The notes under the pieces: model-generated | Seen by the model: the letters and a program-made list of their open reading frames with translations, nothing else | The model's database searches: none | What the model was told of the DNA's origin: nothing | Origin: an uncultured Bacteroidota bacterium | GTDB taxonomy: Bacteria; Bacteroidota; Bacteroidia; Chitinophagales; Chitinophagaceae | Direction: 5' to 3' | Assembly: GCA_902826165.1 (NCBI GenBank) | Contig: CADEDV010000002.1 | Span: 83,768-136,576 of the forward strand | Length of the DNA stretch: 52,809 bases | Translations under genes and position numbers: made by a program | Shown here: piece after piece, positions 41,700 to 51,704 of the stretch | Layout of the letters: each line of letters begins with the position of its first letter | How positions within the stretch are numbered: the first letter of the stretch is position 1

Positions 41700-43091
41700 A
41701 TGTCATTAGAACTGGCACAACCAACCATACCAGAAAAATTTGAAGCCATCATCCAGACGGAAGATAAGCTTCAGATAAAGGATTTTCTGAACCATCAGAA
41801 TATCAGTGATGTGGCTATGCTGGTTGACGAATTCCCGGATTACGAGAGCCAGATCATCGCTAATATGTCCGTGCACCGGGCCGCCAGTGTTTTCAAGATA
41901 CTTGACCTGTCCATGCAAAAAAGGATCATCCGGGACCTGCCTCCTAATACCATTGCTTCTTTACTGAATGAACTGCCGGCGGATGACCGTACTGATTTCC
42001 TGGAAGAATTGCCCAGTAATGCAGTCCGTGAACTGATCAAATTACTGGACCCTGAAGAAAGAAAGATCACTCTTTCCCTCTTAGGCTACCCGGAAAACAG
42101 CATCGGCCGTTTGATGACGCCGGATTATGTGTATGTATATCCTGATAATACGATCGAAGAAGTTTTTGCCACCATCCGCAAATACGGGAAGGATAGTGAA
42201 ACCATCAATGTGATCTATGTGATCAATAAAAAAGGAGAATTGCTGGATGATATCCGTATTCGTGACTTTATACTCAATCCCCCGGATAAAAAAGTAGCTG
42301 AATTGATGGACAACCGGGTCGTTTCGCTGAAAGCTGATGAAGATCAGGAAACAGCCGGTGAAGTTTTCAAAATGAATAACCGGGTAGCCTTGCCCGTGGT
42401 TAGTAATAGTAATAAATTACTGGGTATCGTAACTATTGATGATATGCTGTGGGTGGCAGAAGAGGAATTCAGTGAGGATATGCAAAAGATTGGTGGTACT
42501 GCAGCCCTGGAAGAGCCTTATATTGAAATGCCCATTTTCAGGCTATTCAAAAAAAGGATTATCTGGCTGATCATCTTGTTTTTTGGGGAACTGGTTACGA
42601 TCACAGCCATGCAACAATTCCAGGACGAGATCGCCAAAGTGGTTATACTGGCCACTTTTATCCCACTGATCATATCAAGCGGGGGCAATAGCGGGTCGCA
42701 GGCCTCCACCCTGATCATCCAGGCCATGGCACTTGGTGAAGTCACAATCGCTGACTGGTGGCGCATTATGCGAAGAGAAATATTCTCAGGCTTTCTGTTA
42801 GGATTTACCCTTTGCCTGATAGGTATTGCAGTAATAACAGTATGGCATTTGCTCGCACCTGCCACTTTTGGAGAACATTACCTGCGAATAGCGTTCACTG
42901 TCGGCTTCTCACTTACTGGTATTGTTTTGTGGGGATCACTGATGGGGTCTATGCTGCCCTTAATCCTGAAAAGACTTGGTGCCGACCCTGCTGCCTCCTC
43001 TACTCCATTTGTTGCCACATTGGTGGATGTAACAGGTTTACTGATCTATTTTTCCTTTGCCTATTTCTTCCTCAGCGGTACCTTACTCTGA
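41700..43091 (+). CDS. mgtE: Magnesium transporter MgtE
   Basis: A 463-residue inner-membrane Mg2+ channel. An N-terminal helical domain is followed by two CBS domains (about 145-265; T-P-D-Y-V-Y-V, M-D-N-R-V-V-S-L) that sense intracellular Mg2+. Five transmembrane helices follow (I-I-S-S-G-G-N-S-G-S-Q-A-S-T is the pore signature). Length and order are typical. No Mg2+ riboswitch is visible upstream; the predicted leaderless start leaves no room for one. Confidence 0.95.
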   Translation: MSLELAQPTIPEKFEAIIQTEDKLQIKDFLNHQNISDVAMLVDEFPDYESQIIANMSVHRAASVFKILDLSMQKRIIRDLPPNTIASLLNELPADDRTDFLEELPSNAVRELIKLLDPEERKITLSLLGYPENSIGRLMTPDYVYVYPDNTIEEVFATIRKYGKDSETINVIYVINKKGELLDDIRIRDFILNPPDKKVAELMDNRVVSLKADEDQETAGEVFKMNNRVALPVVSNSNKLLGIVTIDDMLWVAEEEFSEDMQKIGGTAALEEPYIEMPIFRLFKKRIIWLIILFFGELVTITAMQQFQDEIAKVVILATFIPLIISSGGNSGSQASTLIIQAMALGEVTIADWWRIMRREIFSGFLLGFTLCLIGIAVITVWHLLAPATFGEHYLRIAFTVGFSLTGIVLWGSLMGSMLPLILKRLGADPAASSTPFVATLVDVTGLLIYFSFAYFFLSGTLL

Positions 43092-43161
43092 TAAGAAAGT
43101 CTCTTTCAATATTCTTTACGCTTTTTTTTCTACCTTCCATATTAATGCAACCAGTCAAACG

Positions 43162-43189
43162 TTTGCATGTTTTGAAATCAATACCTTTG
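43162..43189 (+). promoter_or_regulatory. Promoter of glmS
   Basis: TTTG (43162-43165), a 16-base spacer and TACCTTTG (43182-43189). An inverted repeat ATGCAA (43145-43150) and TTGCAT (43163-43168) overlaps the -33 element and may bind a regulator. Confidence 0.55.
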
Positions 43190-43208
43190 TTGCAATAAAA
43201 TTATACCT

Positions 43209-45047
43209 ATGTGTGGAATCGTTGGATATACCGGACCCCGGGAAGCTTACCCGATTATTATCAAAGGACTAAAACGCCTCGAATACCGGGGCTATGACAG
43301 TACAGGTGTTGCCTTGCAAAACGGCAGCGGCCTGAAAGTATATAAAAAGAAAGGCCGTGTGGCAGACCTGGAAGATAATATTGTCGGCAAAGATCTTCAT
43401 GCACATGTTGGCATTGGTCACACCCGCTGGGCCACGCATGGTGAACCAAGCGACCGCAATGCTCACCCTCATCAATCCGCCAGTGGTAAACTGGCCATGA
43501 TCCACAATGGTATCATTGAAAATTATGCACAGCTTAAAAAAGAGCTGAGCAATAAAGGCTACACATTTACCAGCGACACCGATACAGAAGTACTGCTCAA
43601 TTTTATCGAGGAGATCAAAAAAAATAATGAATGTTCCCTGGAGGAAGCTGTTCGGGTAGCTTTAAAAAGGGTGACAGGTGCTTATGTAATTCTTTTGTTA
43701 GATGCGGATGATCCTGAAACAATCATTGCAGCAAGAAAAGGAAGTCCACTGGTGATCGGTGTGGGCAAGGGCGAACATTTCCTGGGTTCCGATGCATCTC
43801 CTATGCTTGAATATACGAAGGAAGTGGTCTATGTAAACGATTATGAACTGGCCATCATCAGGCCGGATGAACTGATCCTGAAAAATCTGGGGAATGAGAA
43901 ACTGACCCCGTATGTTCAAAAACTTGATATAGAACTGGCAGCTATTGAAAAAGGGGGTTATGATCATTTCATGCTGAAAGAGATCTTTGAACAACCACAA
44001 ACCGTATATGATTGCCTGAGAGGACGATTAGATGCAGCTGCGGGTACCATCACCATGAGTGGCATTCAGCAATATGCAGAACAATTGGTAAGTGCCAACC
44101 GCATTATTATGGTGGCTTGTGGCACCAGCTGGCATGCAGGCCTGGTGGCAGAATATATTTTTGAAGAACTCTGCCGGGTGAATGTGGAAGTGGAATATGC
44201 TTCTGAATTCCGCTATCGCAATCCTGTTATCAATAAAGGCGATGTCATCATTGCTATTTCGCAAAGTGGTGAAACGGCCGATACATTGGTTGCCATTGAA
44301 AATGCAAAATCTAAAGGAGCCATCATACTTGGTGTTGTGAATGTAGTGGGATCGTCTATTGCCCGTGCATCGCATGGCGGTGCATATACCCATGCCGGCC
44401 CTGAGATCGGTGTGGCTTCCACTAAAGCTTTCACGGCACAATTAGCGGTATTAACCATGATGGCCCTGAAGATCGCTTATATCAAAGGGTCTATTTCCAA
44501 TGACAGGTATATGCACTTGCTTAGTGAACTGGAACAGGTACCGGAAAAACTGGCCTGGACATTAAAACACAGTGAACCCATCAAAGCACTGGCTGAGAAA
44601 TATAAAGATGCCCGGGATTTCCTTTATCTCGGCCGTGGGTATAATTTCCCGGTGGCGCTGGAGGGAGCTTTGAAACTGAAAGAGATTTCCTACATACATG
44701 CAGAAGGATACCCTGCTGCTGAAATGAAGCATGGCCCCATTGCCCTGGTGGATGAAAATCTGCCCGTGGTCTTCGTCGCCACCAAAGATACTTACCATGA
44801 AAAAGTGGTGAGTAATATGCAGGAGATCAAAGCCAGGAAAGGCCAGGTGGTTTCTGTCATTACAGAAGGTGATGAAATATCTGCCGGACTTTCCAACGAT
44901 GTAATGATCGTTCCGGAAGCAGATGAGATCGTAGCCCCGATGCTGAGTGTTGTTCCCCTGCAATTACTTGCTTATTATATCGGCGTAGTAAAAGGTCTTG
45001 ATGTTGACAAACCAAGAAACCTGGCCAAATCAGTAACAGTAGAATAG
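43209..45047 (+). CDS. glmS: Glutamine-fructose-6-phosphate aminotransferase (isomerising)
   Basis: A 612-residue enzyme that makes glucosamine-6-phosphate, the entry point to peptidoglycan and LPS amino sugars. The N-terminal glutaminase starts M-C-G-I-V-G-Y, with Cys2 as nucleophile. Two SIS isomerase domains follow (C-G-T-S-W-H, S-Q-S-G-E-T-A-D-T and the second half), ending D-K-P-R-N-L-A-K-S-V-T-V-E. The C-terminus is canonical. A DUF4954 gene follows 59 bases later. Confidence 0.97.
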   Translation: MCGIVGYTGPREAYPIIIKGLKRLEYRGYDSTGVALQNGSGLKVYKKKGRVADLEDNIVGKDLHAHVGIGHTRWATHGEPSDRNAHPHQSASGKLAMIHNGIIENYAQLKKELSNKGYTFTSDTDTEVLLNFIEEIKKNNECSLEEAVRVALKRVTGAYVILLLDADDPETIIAARKGSPLVIGVGKGEHFLGSDASPMLEYTKEVVYVNDYELAIIRPDELILKNLGNEKLTPYVQKLDIELAAIEKGGYDHFMLKEIFEQPQTVYDCLRGRLDAAAGTITMSGIQQYAEQLVSANRIIMVACGTSWHAGLVAEYIFEELCRVNVEVEYASEFRYRNPVINKGDVIIAISQSGETADTLVAIENAKSKGAIILGVVNVVGSSIARASHGGAYTHAGPEIGVASTKAFTAQLAVLTMMALKIAYIKGSISNDRYMHLLSELEQVPEKLAWTLKHSEPIKALAEKYKDARDFLYLGRGYNFPVALEGALKLKEISYIHAEGYPAAEMKHGPIALVDENLPVVFVATKDTYHEKVVSNMQEIKARKGQVVSVITEGDEISAGLSNDVMIVPEADEIVAPMLSVVPLQLLAYYIGVVKGLDVDKPRNLAKSVTVE

Positions 45048-45106
45048 TCATATGTTCCTGCCCTTTGTTTATCTTAAAGTTCAGTAGCAGAACCTAAACT
45101 AACTCG

Positions 45107-47314
45107 ATGAATCATATCAAAAAAAATCCAATCGGAAACCTGGGTTATGGTTTTGTGGCCAAAGAATATATCCCCAAAGGAAAGAACGAATATTATCTCC
45201 GCAATATCCAGAACCGCAGTGGCATCAAGTACCGAAAACTCACTGCATACGAAACAGAAGTACTGGTACGAAACGGCAATACTTCTGATGACTGGGACAA
45301 GGTGCAGGTCTCCAATGCATTTAACCCTGAACTGGTGCAACGATGTAAGTTTTATGGGCTGGTCAGGATCGGGAAACTTGAGCCTTACTTCTTAGAGTTC
45401 AATAATATCAGGATGCCGGTCGGGTTGTATAACAGTACCATCATCAGTTGTGATATTGGCGATAATGTGGTGATCGATAATGTGAATTTCATGAGCCATT
45501 ATATTATCGGCAATGATGTAATGATTGTAAACGTTAACGAGCTGGCGACTACAGACCATGCCAAATTTGGTAACGGTATTTTAAGAGAAGGTGAAAAAGA
45601 ATCCGTTCGTATCTGGATAGAGGTTTGTAATGAAAATGCAGGCCGAAGTATACTGCCTTTTAACGGTATGTTACCCGGCGATGCTTATCTCTGGGCAAAA
45701 TACAGGGATGATGAAAAACTACAGCAGAAGTTTAAAGAGTTCACTGAAAAGAAATTTGATAAACAAAGAGGCTACTACGGTAAGATTGGCGACAGAACCG
45801 TGATTAAGAACAGCCGTATCATCAAAGATGTGTGGATCGGGAGTGATGCTTATATCAAAGGTGCCAACAAACTGAAAAATCTTACCATTAACTCTTCCCC
45901 GGAAGCCAAGTCACAGATTGGTGAAGGATGTGAATTAGTGAATGGTATTGTTGGTTTTGGCTGCCGTATTTTCTATGGGGTAAAAGCCGTTCGTTTTATC
46001 ATGGCTTCGCAATCGCAGTTAAAATATGGAGCCAGGCTGATCAACTCTTATCTCGGCGATAATTCCACCATTTCCTGCTGCGAGGTGTTGAATTCGCTGA
46101 TCTTCCCTGCCCATGAACAACACCACAATAATTCCTTTTTATGTGCTGCTACTATTATGGGGCAAAGCAATATGGCTGCCGGAGCCACTATCGGATCAAA
46201 TCATAATTCAAGAGGAGCTGATGGTGAAATAGTAGCAGGCCGCGGTTTCTGGCCGGGGCTCTGTGTCAGCCTGAAGCATAATTCCAAATTCGCATCATTC
46301 ACATTAATAGCCAAAGGTGATTTCCCGGCTGAACTGAATATACCCATCCCCTTTTCACTGGTCAGTAATGATGTAAGCCATGACCGGCTGGTCATTATGC
46401 CCGCCTATTGGTTCATGTATAATATGTATGCCCTGGCCCGCAATGCGGGTAAATACGCCGGCAGGGATAAACGGACTGAAAAGGTACAGGAACTGGAATA
46501 TGATTTCCTGGCCCCTGATAGTATCAATGAAATAGTTGATGCCCTGCGCTTGATGAAAGAGGCTACAGCAAAAGCATGGGCTCTAAAGAATAAGAAAAAT
46601 ATTTCGGATAAAGATCTCCTGAAAACTGCTGAAGTATTATTGAAAAATAAACCAGCGGATATCAGCAAATTAGAAATACTGGCAGATGGATTTGAAAATA
46701 CGGGTCGTAAGGTGCAACTGATCAAAGTAGTTGAAGCAACTTCCATTTTCAGGGAACTGATCATTTATTACGGCATCACACAACTCATTTCCCTTGTTGC
46801 AGATAATAGAGTATCATCTTTCACACAATTAATAAAGGCTTTACCTGCCAAACCGGTTCGCCAGGCATGGACCAATATCGGTGGGCAACTTATACCGGTT
46901 CCTGCTTTTAACAGCCTGGTGAAATCAATTCATACGGGTAAGATCAATGACTGGGACCTGGTGCATGCATTTTATGAACAGCAGGGCCGGAAATACGCAA
47001 AAGAAAAAACACAGCATGCTTTCGCTTCGATGCTTGAAGTTCTTCAATTAACACCCGGCAGGTTCAGTAAAAAATTGTTCGCATCACTGCTACAGCAGGC
47101 AGTTAATACAAAAGAATGGATGACAAAAGCCATTTACGAATCAAGAGCTAAAGATTACCGGAGCCCGTTCCGCCGGATGGTATATGAAACGGAAAAGGAA
47201 ATGGAAACAGTAATAGGAAAATTAAAAGATAATTCCTTTATTGCCCAGCAACAGGAAGAATTCACGGCTTTCAAAAAACAGGCAGAGCAGATCAGCAAAC
47301 AATTCGGCCTATAA
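45107..47314 (+). CDS. DUF4954 family protein
   Basis: A 735-residue cytoplasmic protein of a family nearly restricted to Bacteroidota. The middle (about residues 100-400) has left-handed beta-helix hexapeptide-like repeats (V-V-I-D-N-V, I-I-G-N-D-V-M-I-V, V-W-I-G-S-D-A-Y-I-K-G), as in sugar acyl- and nucleotidyl-transferases. The C-terminal 300 residues are helical. No enzymatic function is established. Placement after glmS suggests amino-sugar metabolism. DUF1801 follows with a 5-base gap. Confidence 0.87.
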   Translation: MNHIKKNPIGNLGYGFVAKEYIPKGKNEYYLRNIQNRSGIKYRKLTAYETEVLVRNGNTSDDWDKVQVSNAFNPELVQRCKFYGLVRIGKLEPYFLEFNNIRMPVGLYNSTIISCDIGDNVVIDNVNFMSHYIIGNDVMIVNVNELATTDHAKFGNGILREGEKESVRIWIEVCNENAGRSILPFNGMLPGDAYLWAKYRDDEKLQQKFKEFTEKKFDKQRGYYGKIGDRTVIKNSRIIKDVWIGSDAYIKGANKLKNLTINSSPEAKSQIGEGCELVNGIVGFGCRIFYGVKAVRFIMASQSQLKYGARLINSYLGDNSTISCCEVLNSLIFPAHEQHHNNSFLCAATIMGQSNMAAGATIGSNHNSRGADGEIVAGRGFWPGLCVSLKHNSKFASFTLIAKGDFPAELNIPIPFSLVSNDVSHDRLVIMPAYWFMYNMYALARNAGKYAGRDKRTEKVQELEYDFLAPDSINEIVDALRLMKEATAKAWALKNKKNISDKDLLKTAEVLLKNKPADISKLEILADGFENTGRKVQLIKVVEATSIFRELIIYYGITQLISLVADNRVSSFTQLIKALPAKPVRQAWTNIGGQLIPVPAFNSLVKSIHTGKINDWDLVHAFYEQQGRKYAKEKTQHAFASMLEVLQLTPGRFSKKLFASLLQQAVNTKEWMTKAIYESRAKDYRSPFRRMVYETEKEMETVIGKLKDNSFIAQQQEEFTAFKKQAEQISKQFGL

Positions 47315-47319
47315 TAGTA

Positions 47320-47724
47320 ATGAAGAAGGTGGATGAGTATATAGAAAGCCTGCCGGATGAAAGGCGTGAACTGGCAGAACTACTCCGGGAGATGATCATC
47401 GAAAATGTGCCCGGTATTGAGGAACGGCTGAGTTTTAAAGTCCCGTTTTATCATTATTTTGGAATGTTTATGTACCTCAACAATACCAAAGAAGGTATAG
47501 ATGTGGCTTTTTGCCGCGGTAAAGACCTGTTGGAGGCTTTCCCGCAACTTGAGTTAAAATCAAGGGCGGCCATTGCTACTGTTACTGTCACTTCCAAAAA
47601 AGATATCACATTATTGGGCATCCGGGAACTGATTATTAATGCAGCCGCCTGGAATGAAGAGGCCAAAAAATTAAAAATACCGATGATTAAAAAAGCGGCT
47701 TCAAAGAAAAAAGCCAGGCGATAA
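47320..47724 (+). CDS. DUF1801 domain protein
   Basis: A 134-residue protein with the YdhG-type DUF1801 fold: D-E-Y-I-E-S-L-P near the start, then I-E-E-R-L-S-F-K-V-P-F-Y and D-V-A-F-C-R-G-K. The C-terminus is Lys-rich (K-K-A-A-S-K-K-K-A-R-R). The function is unknown. Its stop abuts the stop of the convergent T9SS cargo gene. Confidence 0.85.
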   Translation: MKKVDEYIESLPDERRELAELLREMIIENVPGIEERLSFKVPFYHYFGMFMYLNNTKEGIDVAFCRGKDLLEAFPQLELKSRAAIATVTVTSKKDITLLGIRELIINAAAWNEEAKKLKIPMIKKAASKKKARR

Positions 47725-49821
47725 TTATTGTTTAATAAACCGGATACTATTGGTTCGCTGTCCCTTGCTTTCTGCATAGATGAGATAGACACCTGCTACC
47801 AGGTTAACCGCTGAAAGCTGAATAGTTGTATTACCGGCACTCAACTGGTATTCCCTTTTTAACATCACTCTTCCCTGCATATCTGTAATAAACAACACAG
47901 CATCATGATTGCCGGATGCTGTTATCATAACAGTTGTGATGTCTGTAACAAGTGTTGACGCAACTGCTGTTAACAAAAGGTTCCGTGAAACATTCACAAT
48001 AGTCACAATACGGCTAAAACTTATTTTCCCATCTTCTTCAACAATCCGCAGCCTGTAATAGGTAAGGTCTGGATTAAGGCGGTTATCTATCACCTGGTAA
48101 AATCGGCTGGTTTCATTACCAGGAATAATTTTGGAGGTAACAAAGTTGCTTCCGTTGTAAGATCGTTGTAATTCAAACTTTGTGCTTTTTGAACAGCATT
48201 CCGCTAATTCCCATTGCAGCAGGGCTGTATTATTTTGCTTTATCACATCAAAACTAACCAGCGTAACCGGCAGCGGGTTGATCGCAAAGGGCTGATCGGT
48301 GATCAGTGTAAAATCACCAAAGGCAGCAAGATCATCAGTACTGGTGATCGTCCCTGTCTCATAGGGCGGAAAGAGTGTAATACCTCCATTGGTTGATCCT
48401 TCACTAGTCCATAAAGCACCATTCCACCTGCTGACATAAGTAGTAGCTAGTGATTTACAAAAACTGGTTGGTGTTACTGCAAGTGCTACTTTTTTAAGAG
48501 CTGTACCAGCATCACGGGTAAGCGTCCAGTATTCCACATAACTAACATGATCCATTCCGGGTTCTACCAGTGGCCCACGAACAGTTTGCGGGTTAGTCCT
48601 TTTATATTCTGCAGTAAATACATCTGAAGTATTTTCTCCGGATGCATTTGTAATAGTTACCGGCGCATATATACTTCCCACACCAACCGGGAAAGTAAAA
48701 TTATCATCACCAATTTTTCTTAATGGCCCTTCAACAAAACTTACTGAAGAAGCTCCGGCTGTTACAGCATTATCTGCAAGGGTGAGCATATTCGTAAGCG
48801 AGGTTGTGATTTTTCCATTAGTTAAATTAAGCCGGTACGGTAAGGTCAGGGCTGATTGCAGTGTGGCCCCAGCCGGGTTATTGACTTTAAATTCAACGTT
48901 ATTAGTAATTGAGCCGGTTATATTAATGTTTTGATTGAGTATCCCATCCAGCTCCAATACAGGTAGGCCGGTACCTGTCTCTGTTATCTCTCCCTGGCAG
49001 CTTATATTTCCCTGAATTTTCACATAATTATTATCCGTTGAGTTTTGAATACTATAAACAGATGCCGGTTGTTGATTGAAGTTCCCTTTGATTATAACGT
49101 CAGCAGAAAACCCGGTGGACAAAGTAACGCCGCTGTTAATTGTAAAATTACCGTTGATGATACAGGAGTTTGAACCGGAGGATGTATAGGTTCTTGCACC
49201 TCCTGATGCTGATGCTGATAATATTAAATTCCCAAACGTTCTGCCAGTAGTGCCTGCAAGAGAAATGACTAATGATGCTGTAGTGGGCACATCAAATTCA
49301 ATTGTCCCATCCTCTGTGCCCGGAGCTGCTGATAACTTATCTAATAATGGTGCATGCTGACGGAAAGTGTTGTGGATATACAAACCACCGTTATTAATCC
49401 TGAAAATACCGGAAACATGACTTACACTGATTGGTAACCCTCCTGTTGCCCCCGATGAGTTTTGCAAAATCGCTCCATCGTTCAATACAAGAACATCTCC
49501 GATTCCTGTAATATCCAACCCAGGAACAATCGTATTGGAAACAGGCAATATCAACCGGATGGTATTAGCCCCTGATGCTGTAATGGTCAAAGAATTTATT
49601 GTTATTGTAACAGCCCCGGCTGGTAAACTAACAACATATGATCCGGTCACCACAGAATTATCCAGGATCACATCATCCCCGGCTACAGGGAGCATATTTC
49701 CCGACCAGTTGGAAGCGGTGCCCCATTGATTATCACTTCCTTCACCATCCCAGGTAATAATAGCTGCTTCTGAATATATACATACAGACAGCAATGCTGG
49801 CAGCAGATAGTATCCTTTCAT
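47725..49821 (-). CDS. Large secreted beta-rich protein with a type IX secretion sorting domain
   Basis: A 698-residue protein with a signal peptide (MKGYYLLPALLSVCIYSEAA). The W-G-T-A-S-N-W-S-G-N-M-L-P-V-A-G-D-D-V pattern follows immediately; it starts many Bacteroidota surface proteins. The long middle is beta-strand repeats with no catalytic motif. About the last 90 residues form the type A T9SS C-terminal domain (V-L-F-I-T-D-M-Q-G-R-V, G-V-Y-L-I-Y-A). Likely an outer-surface adhesin or structural protein. Confidence 0.82.
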   Translation of the reverse strand: MKGYYLLPALLSVCIYSEAAIITWDGEGSDNQWGTASNWSGNMLPVAGDDVILDNSVVTGSYVVSLPAGAVTITINSLTITASGANTIRLILPVSNTIVPGLDITGIGDVLVLNDGAILQNSSGATGGLPISVSHVSGIFRINNGGLYIHNTFRQHAPLLDKLSAAPGTEDGTIEFDVPTTASLVISLAGTTGRTFGNLILSASASGGARTYTSSGSNSCIINGNFTINSGVTLSTGFSADVIIKGNFNQQPASVYSIQNSTDNNYVKIQGNISCQGEITETGTGLPVLELDGILNQNINITGSITNNVEFKVNNPAGATLQSALTLPYRLNLTNGKITTSLTNMLTLADNAVTAGASSVSFVEGPLRKIGDDNFTFPVGVGSIYAPVTITNASGENTSDVFTAEYKRTNPQTVRGPLVEPGMDHVSYVEYWTLTRDAGTALKKVALAVTPTSFCKSLATTYVSRWNGALWTSEGSTNGGITLFPPYETGTITSTDDLAAFGDFTLITDQPFAINPLPVTLVSFDVIKQNNTALLQWELAECCSKSTKFELQRSYNGSNFVTSKIIPGNETSRFYQVIDNRLNPDLTYYRLRIVEEDGKISFSRIVTIVNVSRNLLLTAVASTLVTDITTVMITASGNHDAVLFITDMQGRVMLKREYQLSAGNTTIQLSAVNLVAGVYLIYAESKGQRTNSIRFIKQ

Positions 49822-49934
49822 GCGATAAGATTTAATGGCCTGAGGGCAGGAACATGAAAGGCTTTTCGGGGAGATGGACAGGTTTAATGGTAGCTTAAAT
49901 TAATAAAAATATCAGAAAAAGGAATGTACTGTGC

Positions 49935-49967
49935 AAAAAAATCCCCTGCCGGTATCTTAGCAGGGGA
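49935..49967 (-). terminator. Terminator of the second Ala-rich lipoprotein gene
   Basis: TCCCCTGC (49942-49949) and GCAGGGGA (49960-49967) form an 8-bp stem. Seven A at 49935-49941 give the T run on the - strand. Confidence 0.85.
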
Positions 49968-50003
49968 ACTTCTTGCAAGAAGCTATATTGTCCAATACAA
50001 TGA

Positions 50004-50210
50004 TTACTTCTTCAGTGAATCAACCACAGCTGAAGCTGCAGAATCAATTTTTGCAGCAGCAGTATCTACAGTTGCAGCAGCGGCGGCGGCAGCTGAATCA
50101 GCAGCAGCTTTCAGAGCAGCGCTGTCAACAGTGCTTTCAGTTTTTTCAGCCTCGTTGTTACAAGCTACCATGAATGTAGCGATAGCCAGGATTGCGAATA
50201 CTTTTTTCAT
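50004..50210 (-). CDS. Small Ala-rich lipoprotein, paralogue B
   Basis: A 68-residue protein. Its signal peptide ends in V-A-C (lipidated Cys17), followed by N-N-E-A-E-K-T-E-S-T and the same Ala/Asp helix as paralogue A (23888-24097); most residues after the signal are identical. It ends V-V-D-S-L-K-K. It is probably an abundant periplasmic helical lipoprotein. Its promoter is unusually good, which supports strong expression. Confidence 0.82.
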   Translation of the reverse strand: MKKVFAILAIATFMVACNNEAEKTESTVDSAALKAAADSAAAAAAATVDTAAAKIDSAASAVVDSLKK

Positions 50211-50241
50211 TGTACTTTTTTGTTTTGTTTTAAAAGATGTG

Positions 50242-50272
50242 CAAAAGTAAATTCCGGAAATGAAATATCAAA
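50242..50272 (-). promoter_or_regulatory. Promoter of the second Ala-rich lipoprotein gene
   Basis: TTTG (50272-50269), a 19-base spacer and TACTTTTG (50249-50242) on the - strand. Both boxes match consensus. Confidence 0.65.
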
Positions 50273-50327
50273 GCTGATGGAAGTCTTTTTCTTTCAACCG
50301 GGTAATGCTTGACATCAATCAATCTTC

Positions 50328-51641
50328 TTATTTTTTTCGGAAGAAAAGCCGTACCGGCACCCCGGTGAAATTAAAATTCTTACGGAGTTGATTTTCAAGA
50401 TAATTTTTATACGGTTGCTTTACATCATCCGGAAAATTGCAGAAAAATGCAAACGATGGTACGGCTGTAGGTATCTGGGTCACAAACTTTATCTTTAACG
50501 AGTGTCCCCTGATCACCGGCGCATGATGTGTTTCTGCTGCTTTCAGCATCACTTCATTTAACTGGGAAGTGGGTATTCTGCGTTGGCGGCTTTCATATAC
50601 ATCCAGTGCCAGTTCAATGGCTTTAAATATTCTTGTTTTTTCTTTTGCAGAAATGAAGAGAATAGGAACATCTGTAAAAGGGGCCAGCTTTTCTTTCAAT
50701 TTTACTTCATAATCCCGGGCTGTATTGGTTTCTTTATTCACCAGATCCCATTTATTCACCAGCACCACTACCCCTTTCCCTTTCTTTACCGCCAGGCTGA
50801 AAATATTCAGGTCCTGCTGCGCTATTCCTTTTTCAGCATCCAGCACCAGCAAACAAACATCTGCTTCATCCAATGCTTTAATGGCACGGATCACTGAATA
50901 GAATTCAAGGTCTTCATGCACTTTCGCTTTCCGGCGGATACCAGCGGTATCGATCAATACAAATTCTTTCTGGAAAAGGTTATAATGTGTATGAATGGTA
51001 TCTCTTGTGGTGCCTGCTATTTCGCTGACAATGGTCCGCTCCTGCCCGATCAGTGAATTTAGTAAAGAGGATTTACCAACATTGGGCTGACCGATAATGG
51101 CAAACTTAGGCAAGGCATTCATCTCTGCTGTCTCTTCCGAAGCATCTTCGCTTATAAGAGCAGCAATCGCATCCAATAGTTCCCCACTGCCACTGCCACT
51201 GGCTGCTGCAATGAAAAAAACATGCTCAAACCCCATGCTGTAAAACTCGTTCGCTTCCAGCAGGCGTTCGCTATTATCAACTTTGTTGACGGTCAAAAAA
51301 ACCGGCTTTGTGCTCCTTCTTAATACACTGGCCATTGCATCATCAAGGTTAGTAAGTCCGGTATGTGCATCTACCATAAAAATGATAGCATCTGCTTCTT
51401 CCACCGCAATCAATACCTGCTTGGCTATTTCCTTTTCAAAAATATCTTCGCTGCCGGCCACAAAACCACCTGTATCGATGACGTTGAACATCTTTCCGTT
51501 CCAGTCAGCCACACCGTATTGCCTGTCTCTTGTCACACCACTCACATCATCCACGATGGCTTTCCGCTGTTCCAGTAAACGGTTAAAAAATGTACTTTTC
51601 CCGACGTTGGGGCGACCAACTATTGCTACTGTAAATGACAT
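50328..51641 (-). CDS. der: GTPase Der (EngA)
   Basis: A 437-residue tandem GTPase needed for 50S ribosome maturation. Domain 1 has G-R-P-N-V-G-K-S-T and domain 2 has G-Q-P-N-V-G-K-S-S. D-T-A-G-I and N-K-W-D motifs follow, and a C-terminal KH-like domain ends the protein. It lies with era on the same strand, 63 bases apart. Confidence 0.97.
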   Translation of the reverse strand: MSFTVAIVGRPNVGKSTFFNRLLEQRKAIVDDVSGVTRDRQYGVADWNGKMFNVIDTGGFVAGSEDIFEKEIAKQVLIAVEEADAIIFMVDAHTGLTNLDDAMASVLRRSTKPVFLTVNKVDNSERLLEANEFYSMGFEHVFFIAAASGSGSGELLDAIAALISEDASEETAEMNALPKFAIIGQPNVGKSSLLNSLIGQERTIVSEIAGTTRDTIHTHYNLFQKEFVLIDTAGIRRKAKVHEDLEFYSVIRAIKALDEADVCLLVLDAEKGIAQQDLNIFSLAVKKGKGVVVLVNKWDLVNKETNTARDYEVKLKEKLAPFTDVPILFISAKEKTRIFKAIELALDVYESRQRRIPTSQLNEVMLKAAETHHAPVIRGHSLKIKFVTQIPTAVPSFAFFCNFPDDVKQPYKNYLENQLRKNFNFTGVPVRLFFRKK

Positions 51642-51652
51642 AATAATTTGTT

Positions 51653-51676
51653 GATGGTTGATAGTTCATGGTTCAT
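51653..51676. repeat. Short TTCATGG-type repeat between era and der
   Basis: GTTGATGGTTGATAGTTCATGGTTCAT-like sequence, related to the copy at 32726-32782. It lies just after the der start. Confidence 0.5.
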
Positions 51677-51704
51677 AGCCAGTGTAACAAAAACTATAAA
51701 TCTT

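Noticed and set aside
49973..50173. Gln-rich + strand frame
   Set aside because: It is the antisense of the Ala-rich lipoprotein gene and has the low complexity of that repeat.
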